Shown piece after piece: positions 46,387 to 56,917 of a stretch of DNA of 64,000 nucleotides. This stretch comes from Phoma sp. XZ068 (lineage: Eukaryota; Ascomycota; Dothideomycetes; Pleosporales; Didymellaceae), in assembly GCA_004835665.1 (NCBI GenBank), contig RBKR01000014.1, positions 186,001 through 250,000 on the forward strand, given 5' to 3'. Below the pieces are notes generated by a model. That model saw only the letters and a list, made by a program, of their open reading frames with translations. It made no database searches and was not told the origin of the DNA. Numbering within the stretch: the first letter of the stretch is position 1; every line of letters starts with the position of its first letter. The position numbers and the translations under genes were made by a program.

Positions 46387-46955
46387 CTATGCTGCGGCTT
46401 GGGCTTGGGCTTGCTGTTGCTGTTGCTGGGCGGCGTTTTGGATTTGGATTATCTGCGTGGTGTTAGTATGTACTTCTTCACATTATCTACACCAGCACAG
46501 GTTTACACCAGCACAGGCTGCACCAGCACAAGTTTAGACATACCTCCACCTTGAGCTTCTCGCTCTTATCCTGGATACCCTTGATTTGTGTCTCGAAGCG
46601 CCTGATTTCCTTGTCGATGAATTCTAGACGGCCGTTGACGGACATGAGGGCTTCGGTTTTGTCTTGCTTTAGGAGAACGGGGCCGATTTGCTTGTAGATT
46701 GTTGCGTCGTCGGTGAGGATGTCGAATTCCTGTGAGTGTTAGTTTGGAACGTCCTCCATGGCATTCGGGCCCTACCTTCTTCACAGTCGTGTTCTCCTGC
46801 TGCTGCGACTCGAGCTTTTGGCGTGCTTCGACGGCCGTTCCGAGCTCTGCTTGGACTTAGTGAAGATTCTCCGCGCATTGCAACACGCACTTACCTGCCT
46901 GCAGGCCCTGGTAGCTGTCGGACAGCTCCTGAAGCTTCTTCTGAGCCTCGGACAT
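46387..46955 (-). CDS. YKE2: Prefoldin subunit 6
   Basis: Four short exons (46955-46895, 46846-46776, 46729-46544, 46452-46387) encode 127 residues. The third intron has a textbook TACTAAC branch site. The protein is two long helices flanking a small hairpin: MSEAQKKLQELSDSYQGLQA, ELGTAVEARQKLESQQQENT, IGPVLLKQDKTEALMSVNGR and then FIDKEIRRFETQIKGIQDKS. This is the beta-type prefoldin layout. Prefoldin captures unfolded actin and tubulin and hands them to the CCT chaperonin in the cytosol. The last exon encodes a Gln/Ala tail (QQQQQQAQAQAAA). Intron 3 contains three near-identical CACCAGCACA units. The gene is divergent from VPS4 across 422 bp. Confidence 0.93.
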
Positions 46956-47377
46956 GATTTGTGTTGCTGAGTAACAGCAGCCAAAAGTTTCCAGGTGTTT
47001 TAGTTCGCGCGGAGCACGCGAAGGTGGGATGGCGAGCCAACTGCACTGGGCCTAGCGAATCGCGGGGCTAGATTCGGGCCTTGGCCGGTGTTGCTGGAGG
47101 CACTGGTGAAGACTCCCACACTGCACTGCACTGCGATACAGCTCGCGCTACCGGCTTAACACTTTTGTTACTCTGCTGAAGAGACTCGCCGAGACTGAGT
47201 CTATTGTGTTGCAAAACAATAGCACACGACACCGACGAGCGAGCCAGCGTTTGCCCCACCGAAGGCTCCCTCTGCCGTCATAGCACCCGCGAGGCCTCAA
47301 TCGCCGACCCGACGCGCATACGCATAGCACACGAGTTCTGGAAGTAGCTGCGGCAGAGAGCCCAGCAAAGCGCGGAT
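46956..47377. other. Divergent promoter region of prefoldin 6 and VPS4
   Basis: This 422-bp spacer lies between two start codons facing away from each other. A CACTGCACTGCACTGC run lies at about 47119-47133. No TATA box is clear. Confidence 0.45.
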
Positions 47378-48957
47378 ATGAGCCAGGCAGACTTCTTGGG
47401 CCGTGCCATTGAGCAGGTCAAGAAGGCTATTGAGACCGACACCGCAGGCGACTATGAGGCAGCCTACCAGCAGTACTACAGCGCGCGTGAGTACATGAAA
47501 TCTCGACATCCGCTTGGAAATACTTACTGACGTGCTACAGTCGAACTGTTTATGCTCGCTCTGAAATGTACGTTATGCAACCTCGGTCCAACCATGCTCA
47601 TGTCCAAGGCACACGCTGACGGTAGCAGGGGAGAAGAACCAAAAGTCAAAGGAGATGATCCGGGGCAAGGTCGCCGAGTACATGGAGCGCGCCGAGAAGC
47701 TCAAGCAGCATTTAAACCAGAACGACGCCTCGAATCGCAAGAAGCCTTCTGCCATGGGCGCAAATGGCAAGTCTGCTGGAGGCAGTGGAAAGGGTGGCAA
47801 GTACGTGAAACAAGTGAGGTAGATGCGGGCGTCAAAGCTGACGATATGGCACAGGGACGACGAAGACGGCGAACAGGACGCCGACTCGAAGAAGCTTCGC
47901 GGTGCTCTCTCCGGCGCCATCCTCACAGAGAAGCCCAACATCCGGTGGGAAGACGTTGCAGGACTGGAAGGAGCCAAAGAGGCACTGAAAGAGGCTGTCA
48001 TTCTGCCCATCAAGTTCCCACACCTGTTCACCGGCAAGCGACAACCGTGGAAGGGCATCTTGCTGTATGGGCCGCCGGGTACGGGTAAGAGTTATCTCGC
48101 AAAGGCAGTTGCAACAGAAGCGAATAGCACATTCTTCAGCGTCTCGAGTTCCGACCTGGTCAGTAAATGGATGGGAGAATCAGAACGGTAAGCCACCTCC
48201 ACTTCATAACGGATTATCCTAACGTTCGCAGACTCGTCAAGCAACTCTTCGGCATGGCCCGCGAAAACAAGCCCTCCATCATCTTCATCGACGAAATCGA
48301 CGCTCTCTGCGGCCCTCGCGGCGAAGGCGAATCCGAAGCCTCGCGCCGCATCAAAACAGAGCTGCTCGTGCAGATGGACGGCGTCGGCAAAGACTCCAAA
48401 GGCGTGCTCATCCTCGGCGCAACAAACATCCCCTGGCAACTCGACTCGGCCATCCGCCGCCGCTTCCAACGACGCGTCCACATCAGCTTACCCGACACAC
48501 CCGCGCGCATGAAGATGTTCGAACTCGCAGTCGGCAACACACCGTGCGAGCTCAGCCAGTCAGACTACCGACAACTCGCCGATCTCTCAGAAGGCTACTC
48601 AGGCTCCGATATTAGTATCGCAGTGCAAGACGCGCTGATGCAGCCCGTCCGTCTGATCCAGACAGCTACACATTACAAGCCCGTGAGTCTGCATTCACAT
48701 ATACCTCTCGTACAATCCGCTAATGTTATGTCCAGGTCCAAGTCGAAGGCCAAACAAAATGGACGCCCTGCTCGCCCGGCGACCCGCAGGCAGAAGAGAA
48801 ATCCTGGACCGAGCTGGACGGCGACGAGCTCCTCGAGCCCCCGCTGCGCGTGCGTGACTTCGTCAAGGCGATCAAGAGCAGCAGACCGACTGTCAGTGGG
48901 GAGGATCTATCCAAGAACGCCGACTGGACCAAGGAGTTTGGCAGTGAGGGCGCATAG
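47378..48957 (+). CDS. VPS4: ESCRT-III disassembly AAA ATPase Vps4
   Basis: Six exons (47378-47486, 47541-47567, 47629-47800, 47855-48187, 48232-48682, 48736-48957) encode 437 residues. Exon 2 is only 27 nt. An MIT domain covers about 1-75 (FLGRAIEQVKKAIETDTAGD), then a Gly/Ser/Lys linker. The AAA domain shows Walker A (YGPPGTGKS), the pore loop KWMGESE, Walker B (IIFIDEIDAL), sensor ATN and the arginine fingers RRRFQRR. The beta domain and C-terminal helix end RVRDFVKAIKSSRPTVSGED. Vps4 disassembles ESCRT-III polymers on endosomes for multivesicular body sorting. All catalytic motifs are intact. Length matches yeast Vps4 (437). Confidence 0.97.
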
Positions 48958-49307
48958 ACACGTGACGGCGTTGTAGTAGACAGTGCAGGCGGAGAAAGTA
49001 TATAGTGCGATATTGTTTTATACCGGATGAGCGAAGCGATGAATGCGGGTTGGCGTTGACGGGGGATATATCGAGTGTGTCTCTGCAGAGACTGAGAATA
49101 TCATGCATAATCGATCACTTTTCACCCTCCTCTTCTGGTGTCACCTTGAACTCATACTCAGAACCATCACCAAATCAAGACAAGTATAATATGACGCAAT
49201 TTCATTAAAGCCCTCAGGCATTTCATACTAGGTATTCAACGACCGTCCAGCGCAATCAAAAACTAGGGTATCAATCTTCCATCCTCCCATACGCATATCG
49301 AAGCTAC
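48958..49307. other. 3' flanks of VPS4 and the HSP9/12 gene
   Basis: This 350-bp gap separates two convergent genes and contains only their 3' regions as far as I can see. Confidence 0.5.
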
Positions 49308-49680
49308 TCAGTGCTTTCCAAGGCCCAGCGCGCCCTTGACCTTGTCGCCAATCGACTCGTGCGTCGAGCCGTGGACATTGTTGTCCTTGGTGCGGCCGAC
49401 CTTGTCGCCGAGGGATTGGGCGGTCGTCTTGTTGGAGTCTGGTGGTGTTAGTACAAAGTCACACTTCATCTAAGGGAGATCTAGGACGTACCAGGCTCGG
49501 CTTCGCGGGCGACTTTGTCGGTGGTGCCGGTGATGCTCTCCTTGGTCTTGTCGAGGGTGGACTTGGAGGAGTCGGGAGTCTGGAGGCGTTAGTATGATAT
49601 TATACAGTAATGTGGAAGGGGAAACGAACAAGCTTCTCCTCAGCCTTGGTGTGGAAATCCTTGCGTGCTGCCTCAGACAT
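49308..49680 (-). CDS. Small stress protein of the HSP9/HSP12 family
   Basis: Three exons (49680-49630, 49579-49492, 49438-49308) encode 89 residues. The protein starts MSEAARKDFHTKAEEKLTPD, continues SSKSTLDKTKESITGTTDKV, and has a second PDSNKTTAQSLGDKVG repeat. It is hydrophilic and lacks cysteine and tryptophan. Fungal HSP9/12 proteins are unfolded in solution, bind membranes as amphipathic helices, and rise strongly in stress and stationary phase. The first intron uses the less common donor GTTCGT. Upstream, a TATA-like run and a CCCCT stress element fit stress induction. The C-terminal half (NNVHGSTHESIGDKVKGALG) also resembles CsbD-like stress proteins, so the label is by family likeness. 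Confidence 0.88.
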
Positions 49681-51001
49681 ATTTGCTGTTATTTGGTATT
49701 GATTGGATTGGTTAAGTGTAGTGTAGTGTAGGTGTTATTGAATAAAGGTGCTTTGCTTTGATGATATCTATCCTCCAGCGCAATACCACCCATATATATA
49801 TCCAAGCCCTCACAAAAAGCATCTACGTCATGCACCCCTTCCAGTCGTGATAGCCGTTGGCAAACAGTAACACGACCGCCGATCACGCATCCGCGACCTC
49901 GCGCGCTGGCTGGCGAGCAGCAACGTAACAGCACGTCATACGTCGGGTGACAGCGATTGCGATACCGACCGCGGCTTCGACTGGTGGGATTTGTTTGCGT
50001 GTTTTCGATTGCGATTCTCAGATGGCAGGGGTGCCTCGAATCCAGCAAGTGATGTCCGAATGCGCCACCATGATCCACGAAGCTCCACGTTCGAGACTGG
50101 TTTGCTGATGGGCGTGAAAGTGAGAGTGTTACGTCATTCTTGCTGGGATGCCGCGCTTTGCCTATGGGAGCGAGAGGAAATTATGGATGTCGGCCCTGGA
50201 AGATTAAATTCGCCGCGGATATCTCTCGTTGCTGGCAGACGATTGTTGCATGTGCGGTCGTGGGCAAACGCGCCATGACGTCATATGTCACCAAAACATG
50301 AGGCTCAACTTCAAGGCCTCCCCAGCAGCCAACATCTCCTGTGGTCTGTTCTGATAATATTGCCCTTCATGCATATTCGGCCCGACTCTTTCCATCTTGG
50401 TACTCGAAGGAATTACTGCACGAGTGAAATATTATATGGTGGGGTTTCCGCTACGACGAAGTCTGTCTTTACTACGATTGATATTCAGTGTGTAGGTGAT
50501 GTCATGTTGGATATTGACAGTGAGGGGGTTCCTCGTACACAAGACTCTGATCTGCGGTTTGTAAAGAGATGGAAATCCGAGACAAGAGTGAGCCTTGGAG
50601 GGCCGTAGTAACTTGCCGCAGAGCCTCAGGACGGGCACCATTTCCAGCTCTAACGGAATAGTCTCCGACCTTATAACGACAACATCGCTTGTTACCATAT
50701 TTCAGAGCTACGATGATTATTTCCACCGCTCCACACAGCGACGCTGCACAGTGCGACTTTGTGGCGAGTCTTGACGTTTGATTAACGTAGCTATCCGCTG
50801 AACCCGCAACAACTCCATACAAAAGACCCATACAAAAAAATCGGATTATTCAGAATGCAACTCTAGTTGAAGGATAATAGAACATGACGCTCACCGACGT
50901 GAACCGCTGCAATCATAGACTTAACATATATCCATTTAACACTTTCTAAGCAACCTCATCTTCCACCTCCAAGCATATCACTCCCCCAACTAACACGCAC
51001 A
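49681..51001. other. Intergenic region between HSP9/12 and hydrolase genes
   Basis: This 1.3-kb region carries the promoters of both divergent genes. The first 160 bp show the stress-type elements listed separately. Beyond about 50000 there are only short frames without domains. Confidence 0.5.
49792..49839 (-). promoter_or_regulatory. Putative HSP9/12 promoter elements
   Basis: On the minus strand a TATATATA run (49792-49801) lies about 115 bp upstream of the start codon. Slightly further upstream are TGACGT (49825-49830), a CRE half site, and AGGGG (49835-49839), the core of the yeast stress response element. Their order and distance fit a stress-induced promoter. Short motifs like these also arise by chance. 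Confidence 0.35.
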
Positions 51002-52015
51002 ATGTCAAACACCAACACCGGCTCCGAAATCCCCACAACAGGAACACGCACCCAGCTCGTCCCATCAATCGCTCAATTCCTCAAATCCACACCCTCCCTC
51101 CACCTCGGCGGCGACGAAGACTTCCACGCCGAGCGCCGCAAACACCTCGATGTCTTCGGCTTCCACAGCATCCCCGCCGCAAAACAGCACCCCATCGGCT
51201 CTGTAGAATTCACCGCCATCCGCGGCCCCCACGGGACAATCCCCGTGCGCGTCTTTCATCCTACGAGCGGGGAAGCGCGGCGCCAGAACAGCGGAGCAGG
51301 CGCACTCGTATACTTCCACGGCGGCGGCTACACAGTCGGCAGCGTCGACGAATTCGAAAACGGCCTGCGTCTGCTCGCGGAGGAAAGCGGCGTCCAAGTC
51401 TACGGGGTCGACTACCGACTCGCCCCGGAATTCAAATTTCCCACACAACTCGACGAATACAGCGCTGTCATCGACTGGCTGCAGTCTGACGGCGGGAAAG
51501 CGCGCGGTGTGCATCCCGACCGTGTCTCTGGCGGCGGCGACTCCGCAGGCGGAAACATGACGGCCGCTGTGTCGCTGCGGCGGCGCGACGAGGGGAAGAA
51601 GCAGCTGTGTAGCCAGATGCTGATATACCCCGAGGCGCGACTGCCGTTCGATACGCCTGCAGCAGTGGAGAATAACTCTGGGTATTATCTGGAATGTAAT
51701 GGGATTTTCTCGTTTGCAGATCATTATCTTCCGCGCGGTACGCCGCCGAGCCATAGGTACGTGTCGCCTGGTATGCAGGATGGAGAGGGTTTGAAAGGGC
51801 AGTCGCGCGCGGGCGTGTATACGTCTGGATTCGATCCGCTGAGGGATGTGGGTGTTGAGTATGCGCACAAGTCGAGGAAGGCCGGGAATGAGATTGTTTG
51901 GAGGCATTATGATGGGATGACGCATGGGTGGCTGCAAATGACAGCTTGGAGCGAGGAGGCGAAGGATGCGGTGAAGGATGTTGCGGCGGATCTGAACAAG
52001 TTCACGTATGGCTAG
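51002..52015 (+). CDS. Alpha/beta hydrolase of the hormone-sensitive lipase family
   Basis: A single exon encodes 337 residues. The oxyanion-hole motif HGGGYTVGS lies near residue 105, then YGVDYRLAPEFKFP. The nucleophile motif GGGDSAGGN lies near 180. The acid is in SGFDPLRD and the histidine in YDGMTHGWLQM. All parts of the Ser-Asp-His triad are present. HSL-family enzymes cleave short-chain esters or lactones; in fungi they include detoxifying lactonases and secondary-metabolite esterases. No signal peptide is seen, so the enzyme is probably intracellular. The gene has no intron and its neighbours are unrelated, so the substrate cannot be inferred from context. Confidence 0.9.
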   Translation: MSNTNTGSEIPTTGTRTQLVPSIAQFLKSTPSLHLGGDEDFHAERRKHLDVFGFHSIPAAKQHPIGSVEFTAIRGPHGTIPVRVFHPTSGEARRQNSGAGALVYFHGGGYTVGSVDEFENGLRLLAEESGVQVYGVDYRLAPEFKFPTQLDEYSAVIDWLQSDGGKARGVHPDRVSGGGDSAGGNMTAAVSLRRRDEGKKQLCSQMLIYPEARLPFDTPAAVENNSGYYLECNGIFSFADHYLPRGTPPSHRYVSPGMQDGEGLKGQSRAGVYTSGFDPLRDVGVEYAHKSRKAGNEIVWRHYDGMTHGWLQMTAWSEEAKDAVKDVAADLNKFTYG

Positions 52016-52262
52016 AGAAGTAATAAGCAGAGTTGCGAGCGATAATGAAGAATGATTTTGTGCTTTTCTTGATAGCCAGCCATGGCAACTCTACTCTACT
52101 CTTTTTCCACATCCAATTTACTCTCTGGTCAGATCAATGACAACATCGGTGGACTGTTCGCACGACCTACTCCTTGGGCGAGGGACTTCGACTCTCCGGT
52201 AGTCCTGATCTTATGTAGATGGTGTTGATAGCCTCCCAATTGAGCATAGGCTCCAGATGATT

Positions 52263-54598
52263 CTAACCCTGGAACCCAAGCGCGTTGAGCTCCTTGCGAA
52301 TGGACTCCTCGGTACCAATCTTCTTAATCTGGGTGTCCTCGAGTTTCTCGCCACCAGCTTGCCTCATCTTGAGCTCATCAATGGCGCGGACCTTCTTGAG
52401 CAGGCCACGGATCTTCTTGTCTTGAGGGTTTCCACCATCGCCAGGGCTAGTGACGGTGAGGTCAGGGGCAGGTGCGTTGGAAGTCTGCACAGGAGGAGGA
52501 TTACGAGCATCCTGGCTACGTTGCTGCTGCTGACCGTAGTTTTGACGCTGTTGGCCGTCTTGAGGGCGAGCACGACGATCCGGGCTGTTTCCATACGGGC
52601 GCTGCTGGCTGGGGCTCCTGCCGTTTCCGTAGCCTCCATTCTTACTGTGGCTACGCTGACGGCCGTCGCGGGCATCGCGACGTTCAGGGCTGCGGCCAGC
52701 CGGTCCCGTGGGCGCATCGGCAACGAGACCGGCGGCCTTATCCGCGGCCTCGCGAGCCTTCTTCGCTTCACGCTTCTTCTTGTTCTTCTGAGCTGCCTTG
52801 GACAGTTCCTCGCCTTCGCCGGTGCCGGAGAGGCTGACGCCACCTCCGGGAGCAGCGCCTGGCGGCAGGTTGGCAGCTGGCTCAGCACCAGGCACCTGGC
52901 GACGGCCGCCTCTGCCAAAGCCGTTTTGGAAACCAACATTGGTAGAAGACACGCCAGTGTTGGCGTATGCTGCACCACCTTCATCTTCACGCTTGAACAT
53001 GAGAGGAGTAGCAGTTCCTCGAGCACCAGGGGGACGGTAGGCGCCAGCAGGCTTGGAAGGAGTCTTCTGAGTGGCGGTGAACGCGGCCGCGGATGGGTGA
53101 GGCGCGGGTGCAGTCAGCACGTTATCCAACGAGTGCTGCTGGGGTGACTGAGGACGCCAAGTAACGTGGTACAGCTCAGTCAAATCCTGGTTATACATAA
53201 GAGGTCCAGTGACATGGTAGATGCGAATGCCGTTGTCGACACGAAGACGTGGGCTGGTGGTCGCGGTAAGAATATGCCTGCCATCGGGGCTCCACTCGCA
53301 GTAAGTGCAATTGGCGGCCTTGATGGTGCAGACCTTGTGGTAGTTCCTCTCCAAATCGTAAATGTCCATGTCTCCGGCCAAGTTACCGAAGCCAGCAACG
53401 TATACAAAGCGACCGTGGGGCGAGAAGCTGATGGTGTTCCTCGGGCCGAGATCGAAGCTGTGCTGAGGGATAGCACGGGCGTTGAAGATGGTCGTCTTTG
53501 CTGGCATGTAGCCGTACACGACACCAAACTCTTTCGAGTTCGGCGACCATGAGACGTCGTGGATAGGGCCCTCCTTGTCAAGCTGGATTCGCGAGTCGAA
53601 GGAGCCGTTGGCGCTGAGAATGTACATGTTCGTCTCGCCATAGTAACTCTTGTTGGTCTTGTCAACATCGGTCTGGGCCAATACGATGACGCTTGTGCCG
53701 AGATCGTTCCACTTCAGCTGGACCTTGTCGCTCTTGAAGAATGTCTTTTGCGAGACGGGCGAGTTGAATTGAGGCACCTGGAAGACCTTGACTGCGGCGG
53801 GCATTCCCTGTGTAATGTCAGTGTACGTCATGTTGGCAATCGGGGTTCAATCGTACCTTGCGCTCCGGAACAAAAACTGCAACTGAATGGTTCTTTCCGG
53901 GCGACAGGGCAAAGTCAGTCACTCCCTCCACGCGCAGCTTATTCCACGGGTTGCGCAGGTCCTCGGACTGGAAGAATTGCACCTCGTTGGTGACAGAGCG
54001 TGCACAGAACTTCTCATCGGGAGAGTACTGCAGATTCCAGCCAGTCTGCGACTTTTGCACGTACTCGCCGACCACTGCTCGCTCGGCGCTCTCGGACTCG
54101 GCAGGTACGGTATTCCAGACCTTCAGGTTCTTGTTGGCGTTGCCCTCCTCGTCCTTTGAGGGAAGCTGCCATGTAATGATGTATGTGCCCAGCGGCGAGA
54201 ATCCGAGCTGGAAGACGTTGACGGCAGGGACGGTCGAGACGAGGCTACCTGTCGAGGCGTCGATTACCGAAACCCTGCATAGTATATGAGTAGAAATTTT
54301 TGTAGAGATGGTCTGGGAGGCTCACTGTTCGGGCGATGCCCAAGCAAAGTATCTGCTGTCAGGCGAGTAACATTTGCAACGAAGGTTGCCCTCAGGCCTG
54401 ATGACTCGATTAGCGCATTGACCGACAGAGACATGCTCAATGGACTCACGGTGTGAAGCCAGGGAGAGCCTCGTATGCGGGAGCCGCGTTGAAGACCCCG
54501 ATGCCCTTGGAGGTGCGATCTGGCAAAGTGCATTAGCGCAGCACACGGCGGGTGGTGCAGGTGCATGACGTACAAGCCAACTGTGTGGGAGCCGCCAT
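52263..54598 (-). CDS. EIF2A: Eukaryotic translation initiation factor 2A
   Basis: Five exons (54598-54574, 54519-54450, 54397-54326, 54274-53857, 53807-52263) encode 709 residues. Exon 1 has eight codons plus one base. The N-terminal 430 residues form a WD-type beta propeller: CYSPDSRYFAWASPEQVSVI, WNLQYSPDEKFCARSVTNEV, then DVSWSPNSKEFGVVYGYMPA and TISFSPHGRFVYVAGFGNLA. This is the eIF2A signature. A basic, Gln/Arg/Gly-rich linker follows (NKKKREAKKAREAADKAAG). The C-terminal helix reads KIRGLLKKVRAIDELKMRQA. eIF2A delivers initiator tRNA in an eIF2-independent way and is not essential in yeast. All five exon joins keep the frame and rebuild the propeller blades without gaps. Confidence 0.95.
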
Positions 54599-55231
54599 GA
54601 CTAGTCAAAGTCACAGTAGATGGTACAAAGATGGTGGGCAGGCAAGGTGCTGGTGGTCGCGAGTCTGGCTGTGCAGCGGAGTGTTGCGTTGGCGGTGAGA
54701 AAGGCTAAGTAAGACTGAGACACGTTCGCGTGGTGCGCGAGTGACGTATTTCGGCGGCTTGCTTGCTAGTTGCTTCGGCGGCCAAGGGCAGACTGGGGGA
54801 GACGACCACGCAGCGGCAAGGGGGCGCGGGGATTGTCGACGTCGCAGCGGAGGTCTGGGGAGATGTTCGTGACAGTCACCCGCTGCGAGTGCAAACAATT
54901 CGACACGCACGAGGCTGTCGCGCTAAGGCGTCGGCCCGTCAGGCCCCGTTGCCTCTGGTACTCACGCCTGCATGTGAAGCCTCTCCACTTAGTCAGGCCC
55001 CGTGCAGCGCCCATGGCCGGCTCTCAACACCAATATGGGCACAATGGCCTGCCAAACAGAGCCACGGCACCCAGCGCAGCGACTCCCTTGTGCATGTCGA
55101 AAATCCAGCCCGCTATCGCTATCTTAGCGCGTCGGATGCAGCCGCCGCTCCCGAGCTCCATCTCCCCCAGCCCCATCGCGTGCTCCTGTGCTCCTCTCCA
55201 CTGCGGACGTGACCCTCGCTGACCGGCGACA
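54599..55231. other. Divergent promoter region of eIF2A and ureidoglycolate lyase
   Basis: This 633-bp region lies between two start codons facing away from each other. Two overlapping plus-strand frames of about 150 codons (54763-55222) are GC-rich and lack any domain. No GATA-factor cluster is obvious, although nitrogen control would be expected for an allantoin-pathway gene. Confidence 0.45.
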
Positions 55232-56194
55232 ATGCCCACCTCAATGCCATGTCCGTCTATACGGATACCCATGGAGCTCCTGACGCCCACTGCCTTTGCG
55301 CAATTTGGCACCGTGATTGAGAACCCCGCAACTTACCCCAGCGCCAAACTGCCGATACCGCACCGCATACCACCTCCCGAGCATGTCCCCTCAAATCAGG
55401 GCTCGGCAACAAAGTATCTGGATGTTACCCATATGTCGAATCTCTACAACCTGGCTCCCTCGAAGAAGCCCGCGAAGGCGGTGATGAACATGTTCGTATG
55501 CTCACCACGGGACCTACGCAGCAACGAATCAAGTGAGAGCATACCGAGCTCCTGGGGCGACCTTGACCTCGACGAAGACGACGATGAAAACGGCAACTAC
55601 GACAGACAGCTCCTGGACGTGAAAATCCTCGAACGCCACCCCTTCTCCACGCAAACGTTCATCCCCATGGGCCTCGCGCAGCACGACAAACACACCCAGT
55701 ACCTCGTCATTGTCGCACCAACACTCCCAGCCAGCGCGTCAAAGCGCCACACCGGCCGCCCGCCTCCCTATCCCACGCCTGTAGTCGAGAGGAAGAAGGG
55801 CTTCCGCGACATCTTTGCCAAAGCGCGGCCAGCACCATACTCCACCGCAGCCATCCCGCCACCACCGCAGTTCGAAAAACTGCACCCTTCAGCCCGACCA
55901 AAAGGCCCTGGCCTCCCTGATCTGAAGAACCTCCGTGCATTTGTAGCAACGGGCAGCCAAGCCGTGACCTACGGAGCGGGGACATGGCACGCACCCATGG
56001 TTGTAATTGGTGACCGACCGATAGACTTTGTCGTCGTGCAGTTTGAAAACGAAGTTGAGATTGAAGATTGTCAGGAGATTAGTTTGCAGCCGGGGAAGCT
56101 TGCGCAGGAGGGTGTGGCGATTATGGTGGACACGGATAATGCGGGCAAGGTGCAGGTCAAGGCTGGTGTTGGCTCGGTGAAGGCGAAGTTGTAG
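55232..56194 (+). CDS. DAL3: Ureidoglycolate lyase (allantoin degradation)
   Basis: A single exon encodes 320 residues. The cupin-like core is in two parts: ELLTPTAFAQFGTVIENPAT and HPFSTQTFIPMGLAQHDKHT near the middle. Near the C-terminus are NLRAFVATGSQAVTYGAGTW and HAPMVVIGDRPIDFVVVQFE. These match ureidoglycolate lyase (AllA/Dal3), which releases urea and glyoxylate in the last step of allantoin use. Bacterial AllA is about 160 residues. Here an acidic insert (SSWGDLDLDEDDDENGNYD) and a Pro-rich insert (about 165-215) lengthen the fold, as in other filamentous fungi. No other allantoin gene is nearby. The first 13 residues before MELLTP are dispensable in many homologues, so the start may be at the second methionine cluster. 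Confidence 0.88.
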   Translation: MPTSMPCPSIRIPMELLTPTAFAQFGTVIENPATYPSAKLPIPHRIPPPEHVPSNQGSATKYLDVTHMSNLYNLAPSKKPAKAVMNMFVCSPRDLRSNESSESIPSSWGDLDLDEDDDENGNYDRQLLDVKILERHPFSTQTFIPMGLAQHDKHTQYLVIVAPTLPASASKRHTGRPPPYPTPVVERKKGFRDIFAKARPAPYSTAAIPPPPQFEKLHPSARPKGPGLPDLKNLRAFVATGSQAVTYGAGTWHAPMVVIGDRPIDFVVVQFENEVEIEDCQEISLQPGKLAQEGVAIMVDTDNAGKVQVKAGVGSVKAKL

Positions 56195-56410
56195 TCTGCA
56201 CTTTACTGTGATGACGTCTGATCTGAGTGGTGTGGTTGTTTGATGTGCTCCGTCAACTTCGAAGTCACGTCTAGAACCACCTTCAAACCTGGCCTCGATT
56301 AGGCACTCGTCCCAGTGTAACCACCATGGACATTCAGCGAATCATGTCTAAAGTGTATATTTTGAGAGTACAATTTATCCCACATATTCTTTAGTACGAC
56401 GAGAGAATGC

Positions 56411-56525
56411 CTTAAATGGCTGGAAACTGCCTTCGGCTCTATGGGCAAATCACCAGTCGCAGGGGCTCTTGGCCGCCAAACACCGATTTGTCAATAGAGC
56501 CGAAGGCAGTTTCCAGCCATTCAAG
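56411..56525. repeat. Long inverted repeat (foldback)
   Basis: Arms at 56411-56451 and 56485-56525 are reverse complements over 41 bp with three mismatches. The core of 28 bp (56415-56442 with 56494-56521) is exact, beginning AATGGCTGGAAACTGCC. The loop is 33 bp. This could form a long RNA hairpin or be a small foldback element. No target-site duplication is evident at the edges. Confidence 0.9.
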
Positions 56526-56821
56526 GGATAGGTGCGGTGCTGGAGCAACAAAAGTGACAAAGACATCTACCATACATCGACACTGTACTTTGCAAAACAA
56601 ACCCGCACTTCACAAGAACACAGTTACTACAAGTTCAAAAACCAGTGCAAAAAGTGACATATACATTCGCCATGCACCATCACGATAGTCTTATGAGCAA
56701 GCAGCAAAAAGAGCAAAAACATTGGTCGTTCGGAGAGGTTACTTCCGACAGTATATGTGGTTCAACGACACTGTTAAATCGTTAGGACTAGTTGAGATTA
56801 TGCAGGAACAAGGGGGAAAAC

Positions 56822-56917
56822 CGTACCAGACAAGATTCGAACTTGCGAGGCCGAAGCCATTAGATGACTAAATCAGAAGATTCAAGTCTAACCCATTAAC
56901 CACTCTGGCACTGTGTC
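56822..56917 (-). tRNA. tRNA-Ser (anticodon UGA) with 15-nt intron, or a tRNA pseudogene
   Basis: Read on the minus strand, the D arm is CCAGAGTGGTTAATGG. The anticodon stem TTAGA pairs with TCTAA around the loop CTTGAAA, giving UGA. A 15-nt insertion (56866-56880) sits one base after the anticodon, where tRNA introns lie. The variable arm has a GGC-TTCG-GCC hairpin as in class II tRNAs. The T arm is GCAAG-TTCGAAT-CTTGT and TTTT follows the 3' end. The acceptor stem is the problem: GACACAG against CTGGTAC leaves three internal mismatches. An alternative 5' strand, GTGCCAG (56909-56903), pairs fully with CTGGTAC but destroys the D stem. A mature serine tRNA or a recently damaged copy are both possible. 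Confidence 0.55.

Noticed and set aside
51065..51937. 290-codon minus-strand open frame
   Set aside because: It is antisense to the HSL-type hydrolase, which carries an intact catalytic triad.
52257..53147. 296-codon plus-strand open frame
   Set aside because: It is antisense to the C-terminal linker of eIF2A and is Leu/Ala/Thr-rich shadow sequence.
56411..56525. Hairpin read as a bacterial-type terminator
   Set aside because: The region is fungal nuclear DNA with spliced genes; no U-tract follows and rho-independent termination does not apply.
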